From Thermoflexales bacterium (GTDB lineage: Bacteria; Chloroflexota; Anaerolineae; B4-G1): a stretch of DNA of 11,005 bases. The notes below the pieces were generated by a model. The model searched no databases. It had not been told where the DNA came from and worked only from the letters and a program-made list of their open reading frames with translations. Shown piece after piece: positions 6,764-11,005 of the stretch (positions are counted from its first letter, which is position 1; each line of letters starts with the position of its first letter). Made by a program: the position numbers and the translations under genes. The stretch lies in NCBI GenBank assembly GCA_007118795.1, contig SKQX01000159.1:1-11005 (forward strand), written 5' to 3'.

Positions 6764-7225
6764 CTATTCTTCGTTATCCGAACCCCGCGTTGCCTGCAAC
6801 GGGTTGGGTCCCAACTCTCGCACTCTCTGCGTCATATTCTCCACCGCCTGGGCGAACTGGACCGCCATCGCCGAAGACATGTTGACCATCTCGATCCGCT
6901 CCCTCTCTAACCCTATCTCCTCCAGAAGACTTGACACGAACGCGACTCTTCGTCGGGCACTAGCATTACCTTCCAGGTAATGACATTCTCCTTCCAGTCA
7001 CCCAGCGACCAGTAGACCGTCAACTCCGCGCTCGAAGGCCCGAAGCATCTCCAGCGGATCCACTCGCCCCGAGCAAGGAACGTCGACGATGCGTACGCTA
7101 TGGGGATAGCGCAGCCGCATCGCGCCCGCTAGGTCAGCAGCGGCGTAGGCACAGTGGCGACAGCAAAACGCGACTATTTTGGGGTCGAACGCTCGTTCAC
7201 TTCTCAGTCCGTTGCTCATCATCAT
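6764..7225 (-). CDS. mvhD: MvhD-type [2Fe-2S] electron-transfer subunit, predicted selenoprotein (TGA = Sec76)
   Basis: MvhD links an electron donor to HdrA in Hdr complexes. The usual reading frame stops at the TGA at 7000-6998, after 75 codons. The same frame, read on, gives a complete and conserved MvhD end that stops at the TAG at 6766-6764, for 153 residues in all. Visible family features are FCCRHCAYAAAD (20-31), VPCSGR (49-54) and, around the TGA, G-Sec-LEGECHYLEGN, where homologues have G-C-x-x-G-(D/E)-CHY. The TGA therefore sits exactly on a conserved cluster-region cysteine. A hairpin fitting a bacterial SECIS element lies just downstream. Three ATG codons stand in a row; the first is taken here, but the third (7219) has the better distance to the GAGG at 7230-7227. 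metV starts 13 nt after the TAG. A frame-preserving nonsense mutation is the alternative, but it is unlikely given the exact position and the hairpin. Confidence 0.9.
6961..6985 (-). promoter_or_regulatory. Predicted bacterial SECIS hairpin in mvhD
   Basis: On the minus strand, arms CATTACC (6982-6976) and GGTAATG (6970-6964) pair perfectly over 7 bp and enclose the loop TGGAA. One mismatch, then a G-U and a U-A pair, can lengthen the stem to 6985-6961. There are 22 nt between the TGA and the loop, and a G occupies the second loop position. Bacterial SECIS elements recognised by SelB typically have an apical loop about 16-37 nt after the UGA with a G in the first two loop bases. The hairpin lies inside the codons for the conserved HYLEGN segment, so it meets both protein and RNA constraints. 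Confidence 0.8.
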
Positions 7226-7436
7226 ACCTCAGCGACACAGTCCAGATGGGGCTCTGCTCGTAGGAGTTGAGCGACAGCAAAGCCTCCAAATATCTTCGAC
7301 AGACGACTCCATTTCCCGGGGAATGGGCGCTCCTTTGCCAAAGGAATCTGACTGACGTCTTAACCGCATGAAACCGGTGCGATCTTCACTCACCTCTTTC
7401 TGCACTCCCAATCAGATTCGCACATGGACCGCTGAG
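7226..7436 (-). other. 211-bp spacer with possible small, frame-disrupted ORF
   Basis: This is the only sizeable gap between genes in the window. All three minus-strand frames stay open for long stretches. One frame opens with TTG at 7411 (or GTG at 7405) and stops at 7229. A second is open from 7385 to 7200 and ends with the TGA at 7199-7197, inside the start of mvhD. In this second frame, 21 consecutive codons (7289-7227) have G or C in the third position in 19 cases, which looks like genuine coding in this GC-rich block. No good start codon with a Shine-Dalgarno site precedes that part. One reading is a small gene of about 70 codons broken by a frameshift near 7290, real or from assembly; another is plain non-coding spacer. 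I recognise no family in any frame and see no clear promoter or terminator. Confidence 0.35.
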
Positions 7437-10400
7437 CTACCGGACGGGGACGGGGGCTGGCTCCATCAGAGCAGCGATCTTTGCCTCGATCTGCACGTCG
7501 CGGTAGTGGAGCAATTGGATGGCCTTGGCAGGACACTCTCCGACGCAGATGCCGCAACCATGGCACTCAGCAGGCTCGATGTAGGCCGCGCCCTCGATCC
7601 GCCCAACACCGATGAGATCCGTCCGGATACGCGGTACGTCGTACGGGCAGATGCGCACACAGGTCAGGCACCCGACACACTCGGCCTCGTCGACCTGGGC
7701 CACTATCCCCCCTACTTCCAGCGTGTCCCGGCTCAGGATGGTTGCCGCCCGAGCGGCGGCGGCCTGTGCTTGCGCAATGGACTCTCCCAGGAACTTAGGA
7801 TAGTGAGCCATCCCGGCTACGAAGAAACCATCCGTGCTGAAGTCCACCGGACGCAGCTTAACGTGGGCTTCCAGGAAGAACCCATCCAGGTCCACAGGGG
7901 TCTTCAGCCGCGTGGCCAGCTCCTGCGCGCCCTGCGAGGGTGTAACCGGCATGCTGAGCACCAGTAGATCAGGCTGAAGACCCAATGTCCTGTTCAGGGA
8001 CTCATCGTCCACCACGACGCGTACGTCCGAACCCCCAGACTCCACCTCCGGCTTGTGGTCGAAATCATAACGGACGAACATCACGCCGGCCCGACGTGCC
8101 TCCTCATAGATGCGCTCCCTGAAGCCGTAGGTGCGGATGTCCCGATAGATCACTGTCACCTCCGCCTCCGGATTGCGCTGCTTCAGCAGCAGCGCGTTCT
8201 GGAGGGCTGTGGTGCAACAGAGCCGTGAGCAGTACCGTTCTGCCGGCCCCACGCACTGGATCATCACCACAGAATCTGGCAGATCCTGGCCTCCATCCAG
8301 CACCCGTTCGAACTCGAGCTGAGTGAGAATGCGAGGATCGCTACCGTAGCCGTACTCCGGCCCCCGATACTCCTCACCACCCGTGGCAACCACTGCAACG
8401 CCGTGGCGGATCTCGAACCCTCCGTCGGGCCCGTTCAGCCTAGAGGTGAAATTGCCCACGAACCCGTCTGTGCCCACGTACTCCGTGTTCGCGTGAACCA
8501 CGATCAGGGGGTCCGCTGCCACCTGATCTATCAGTCCCTCAGAATACTCGTAGGGGTTGAGCCAAGTTTGCTCGTCAGACCCGGAACCGACTGCGCGAAG
8601 ATGTCGAAGGTGCAGCAGGTTACCTCCCAGCCGGTCCTCCCTCTCGACCAGATGCACGGGAAAGCCCTGCCGGGCCAACGTCAGCGCGGTATTCATCCCC
8701 GCCGCTCCGCCGCCAATCACCAGAGCCACTCCCTCGACCTCGATCTCCGTCTTGCGCAGGGGTTCCAGTTGAGCTGCTTTGGCCACCGCCATGCGCACCA
8801 GGTCCTTGGCCTTGACCGTGGCGGCTTCCCAGCTATCGGGGTGGACCCAGGAGCATTGATTGCGGATGTTGGCCATCTCGAAGAGTCCAGGGTTCAAACC
8901 GGCCTGCCGGACAGCGTCCTGGAATAGAGTCTCGTGGGTCAGCGGCGTGCAGGAAGCCACCACAACGCGATTCAGCCCTTCGTCTTTGGTGACCTCTGTG
9001 ATGTGCTGAATAGCATCCTGAGAGCAGGAGTAGAGGTTGTGTTCTGCGTGCACCACCCCCGGCAGCGTGCCAGCATAGTCGGCCAGATTGGGCACATCCA
9101 AGAAGCCAGCGATGTTGGACCCGCAATGGCAGACAAAGACGCCGATACGCGGCTCCTCCTGAGAGACCTCTCGTTCCAGGGGATAGACTTCCTCCTCGGT
9201 CATAGTCCAGCGAGCAGGGGCCAACAGCGCCCCGGCAAGTCCAGCCGCCCCGCTGGCTTGAACGACCGATTCGGGGATATCTTTCGGCTCCTGAAACGGC
9301 CCTAGGGCGAAGACACCCGGTCTACTGGTCTCCAGCGGAGCGAAGGGCCCGGTGCGAGCGAAGCCATACTCATCGAGAGCGATCCCGACCCGGTGGCCCA
9401 AATCTCGCACGCCGTCAGCCACTTCCATCCCCACGGAGAGCACCACCATGTCGAATCGGGAATAACGTATCGCAGCCCGTGAGTTCTCGCTCTCAACATA
9501 CCGCACGAGCAAATCGTGGTTTTCTGGATCCTCCTTGATGTCGGAAATGCGACAGCGGACGTAGTCGATGCCGTAGCGCTCCCGGGCCCGCTGGTAGTAC
9601 TCCTCATAGCCTTTGCTGAAAGCGCGCATATCCATCTGGAAGACGGTGACCTTTGTGTTGGACTCGTGCTCGATGGCCAGGATAGCCTCTTTCGTGGCAT
9701 ACATACAGCAGACGGACGAACAGTAGTCGTGCTCCTGGTCACGGGACCCCACGCACTGGACAAAGGCGATGCGAGTGGGCGTCTTCCCATCGGAGGGTCG
9801 CTGCACGTGGCCGTGGGTGGGTCCGGAGGCATTGAGCAGCCGCTCGAACTGAGCTGAGGTGACAACGTTGGGATAGCGACCCCAACCGTACTCGGCCGAC
9901 TGGCTAGCGTCGAAGGCCTCGAAACCAGGAGCCAGTAGAATGGCACCGACACTGAGGTCGTACACCTGCTCCACCATGTCGTGTAGGACAGCATCTGCCT
10001 CACACGTGTAGACACAGCTGAGACACTCAGAGCAAATGCCGCAGGCCAGGCAGCGGGCAGCTTCGGCCTGGGCGTGCTCATCAGTATAGCCCCTCGTCAC
10101 CTCTCGGAAGGTGTCGATCCGCTCGTCAACCGGAATCTCGTCCATGGGCACTCGGGGCTCAACCTGCAGCTCGCCACTACTCACGCGCTCTAGGATCTCC
10201 CCTTGAGTCAGCTCCACGACGGGCAACTCGGGCGGAGGGGGAGGCTCCAACTGTTCACCACGGAGATAACGATGGATCGACTCGGCCACCTTATGGCCCT
10301 GAGCGATTGCTTCAATGACAAAGGCAGTCCCGGTGGTAGCGTCTCCTGCGGCGAAGACACCCTCGCGCGTGGCCGCCATCGTGTTCGGGTTCACCGCGAT

Positions 10401-11005
10401 GGTAGACTGATCCGTGATACCCACGCCGGCACTTTCGGGGATGAAGGCCAGACCGGCCCGCTGTCCTACGGCGAAGACTACGTTGTCGCACGGGACGAAG
10501 TGCTCTGACTCCTGGATGGCCACAGGCCGAGGCCGACCGGACCTGTCGGGCATCCCCGGTTCCGTCTGGACGCACGTCATACCTCTTAGCCGGCCATCGC
10601 CATTTCCGACGATCTCCGTCGGACTAGTCTGGAAGTGAAACGTAACTCCCTCCTCGGCCGCGTGGCGGATCTCCTGCTCAGCGGCCGAGGCGTCCTGACG
10701 CCGCCGCCGATAGTAGACGTGGACCTCGGACCCCAACCGCACGGCCGTGCGGGCCACATCCATCGCCACATCGCCAGCGCCAACAACCGCAACCCGCTCT
10801 CCTAACTCGGGTGGCTGGCCGATTCGCACGTCCCGAAGGAACGCGGTGCTGACCAAAACTCCTTCCCGATCAGCTCCGGGAATGGGAGGACGCACGCCCT
10901 CGTGAGCGCCCACGGCAACAAGCACCGCATCGAACCCCTCGTCGAAGATCTCATCCAGGTCGTTCACCTGCCGATTCAGCCGCAGATCCACCCCAAGATC
11001 GACAA
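7437..11005 (-). CDS. hdrA: Large HdrA-type flavoprotein fused to a GltD/NfnB-like NAD(P)H module (5' end cut by window)
   Basis: The gene runs off the right edge. The GTG at 10991 is probably internal, because the reading frame continues upstream with the sequence VDLG, typical of GltD-like proteins. About 1188 codons are visible. Numbering from the codon at 10991: residues 1-245 are the second half of a GltD/NfnB-like oxidoreductase, with the NAD(P)H loop VGAGDVAMDVA (70-80) and a YRRRR basic patch that would favour NADPH, then a GDATTG flavin motif (217-222). Cysteines 314, 317, 320, 323, 326 and 330 form a cluster motif. Residues 340-600 match the C-terminal part of an HdrA unit, with CVGSRD and CSSVCC. 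Residues 615-1090 are a second, more complete HdrA unit with VCHCG (620-624), the FAD loop GGGAAG (760-765), CVGPAE and CSRLCC. Two [4Fe-4S] motifs close the protein (C1105/1108/1111/1115 and C1143/1146/1149/1153). The likely role is to take electrons from NAD(P)H and split or confurcate them between partners such as MvhD and HdrCB. Function is inferred; the family assignment is firm. Confidence 0.93.
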   Translation of the reverse strand, partial: VDLGVDLRLNRQVNDLDEIFDEGFDAVLVAVGAHEGVRPPIPGADREGVLVSTAFLRDVRIGQPPELGERVAVVGAGDVAMDVARTAVRLGSEVHVYYRRRRQDASAAEQEIRHAAEEGVTFHFQTSPTEIVGNGDGRLRGMTCVQTEPGMPDRSGRPRPVAIQESEHFVPCDNVVFAVGQRAGLAFIPESAGVGITDQSTIAVNPNTMAATREGVFAAGDATTGTAFVIEAIAQGHKVAESIHRYLRGEQLEPPPPPELPVVELTQGEILERVSSGELQVEPRVPMDEIPVDERIDTFREVTRGYTDEHAQAEAARCLACGICSECLSCVYTCEADAVLHDMVEQVYDLSVGAILLAPGFEAFDASQSAEYGWGRYPNVVTSAQFERLLNASGPTHGHVQRPSDGKTPTRIAFVQCVGSRDQEHDYCSSVCCMYATKEAILAIEHESNTKVTVFQMDMRAFSKGYEEYYQRARERYGIDYVRCRISDIKEDPENHDLLVRYVESENSRAAIRYSRFDMVVLSVGMEVADGVRDLGHRVGIALDEYGFARTGPFAPLETSRPGVFALGPFQEPKDIPESVVQASGAAGLAGALLAPARWTMTEEEVYPLEREVSQEEPRIGVFVCHCGSNIAGFLDVPNLADYAGTLPGVVHAEHNLYSCSQDAIQHITEVTKDEGLNRVVVASCTPLTHETLFQDAVRQAGLNPGLFEMANIRNQCSWVHPDSWEAATVKAKDLVRMAVAKAAQLEPLRKTEIEVEGVALVIGGGAAGMNTALTLARQGFPVHLVEREDRLGGNLLHLRHLRAVGSGSDEQTWLNPYEYSEGLIDQVAADPLIVVHANTEYVGTDGFVGNFTSRLNGPDGGFEIRHGVAVVATGGEEYRGPEYGYGSDPRILTQLEFERVLDGGQDLPDSVVMIQCVGPAERYCSRLCCTTALQNALLLKQRNPEAEVTVIYRDIRTYGFRERIYEEARRAGVMFVRYDFDHKPEVESGGSDVRVVVDDESLNRTLGLQPDLLVLSMPVTPSQGAQELATRLKTPVDLDGFFLEAHVKLRPVDFSTDGFFVAGMAHYPKFLGESIAQAQAAAARAATILSRDTLEVGGIVAQVDEAECVGCLTCVRICPYDVPRIRTDLIGVGRIEGAAYIEPAECHGCGICVGECPAKAIQLLHYRDVQIEAKIAALMEPAPVPVR

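Noticed and set aside
6961..6985. The hairpin as a transcription terminator
   Set aside because: It lies inside the coding frame, has an AT-rich 7-bp stem and is not followed by a T-run. Downstream genes follow closely.
6998..7225. MvhD as a pseudogene or truncated 75-residue protein
   Set aside because: The frame after the TGA continues without a shift and encodes conserved MvhD motifs to a natural stop. The TGA replaces a conserved Cys and has a SECIS-like hairpin at the right distance.
9302..10081. Minus-strand open frame of 259 codons inside hdrA
   Set aside because: Its Ser/Arg/Thr-rich product lies in another frame of a gene with clear conserved motifs throughout.
1..11005. Mobile elements, CRISPR arrays, tRNA or rRNA genes
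   Set aside because: I saw no transposase motifs, repeated spacers, inverted terminal repeats or RNA gene folds while reading both strands by eye.

Overview
The window carries one tightly packed block of genes, all on the minus strand, so transcription runs from high to low coordinates. It looks like part of an energy-conserving Wood-Ljungdahl (reductive acetyl-CoA) locus from a GC-rich anaerobic bacterium. The organism is inferred to be bacterial from Shine-Dalgarno spacing, GTG starts and a bacterial-type SECIS hairpin. A Chloroflexota-like or other uncultured acetogenic or syntrophic lineage would fit, but this is only a guess.

Layout in transcription order. (1) 11005-7437: a very large flavoprotein, cut by the window edge, that joins a GltD/NfnB-like NAD(P)H module to tandem HdrA modules. 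(2) 7436-7226: a 211-bp spacer with an unresolved, possibly frame-disrupted small ORF. (3) 7225-6764: MvhD, the [2Fe-2S] electron-transfer subunit, interrupted by an in-frame TGA exactly where the family has a conserved cysteine. A perfect 7-bp stem with a G-containing loop follows 22 nt later, so this is read as a selenoprotein. (4) 6750-6073: MetV. (5) 6063-5077: MetF. (6) 5068-3647: a fused HdrC-HdrB with two ferredoxin-type clusters and two complete CCG motifs. (7) 3636-2986: a CBS-CBS-ACT sensor protein. (8) 2937-2404 and 2407-1409: a second MetV-like/MetF-like pair, in which MetV is reduced to its C-terminal domain and MetF is cysteine-rich. (9) 1384-605: a CooC/MinD-type ATPase for nickel insertion into CO dehydrogenase/acetyl-CoA synthase. 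(10) 608-1: a secreted C39-like (papain-fold) peptidase, translationally coupled to cooC and cut by the left edge. Gaps from mvhD onward are 8-48 nt or 4-nt overlaps, so this part is very probably one operon.

Working model (inference from family knowledge). NAD(P)H electrons enter through the GltD-like part of the large HdrA. HdrA flavins and iron-sulfur clusters, MvhD and HdrCB pass them on, and MetVF reduces methylene-tetrahydrofolate to methyl-tetrahydrofolate. This resembles the MetVF-HdrABC-MvhD complex known from Moorella thermoacetica, which is suspected of flavin-based electron bifurcation. No hydrogenase, formate dehydrogenase or ferredoxin gene is visible here, so the electron donor and the second acceptor are unknown. 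The most notable points are the selenocysteine MvhD, the NAD(P)H-HdrA fusion, the second divergent MetV/MetF pair and the unresolved spacer.
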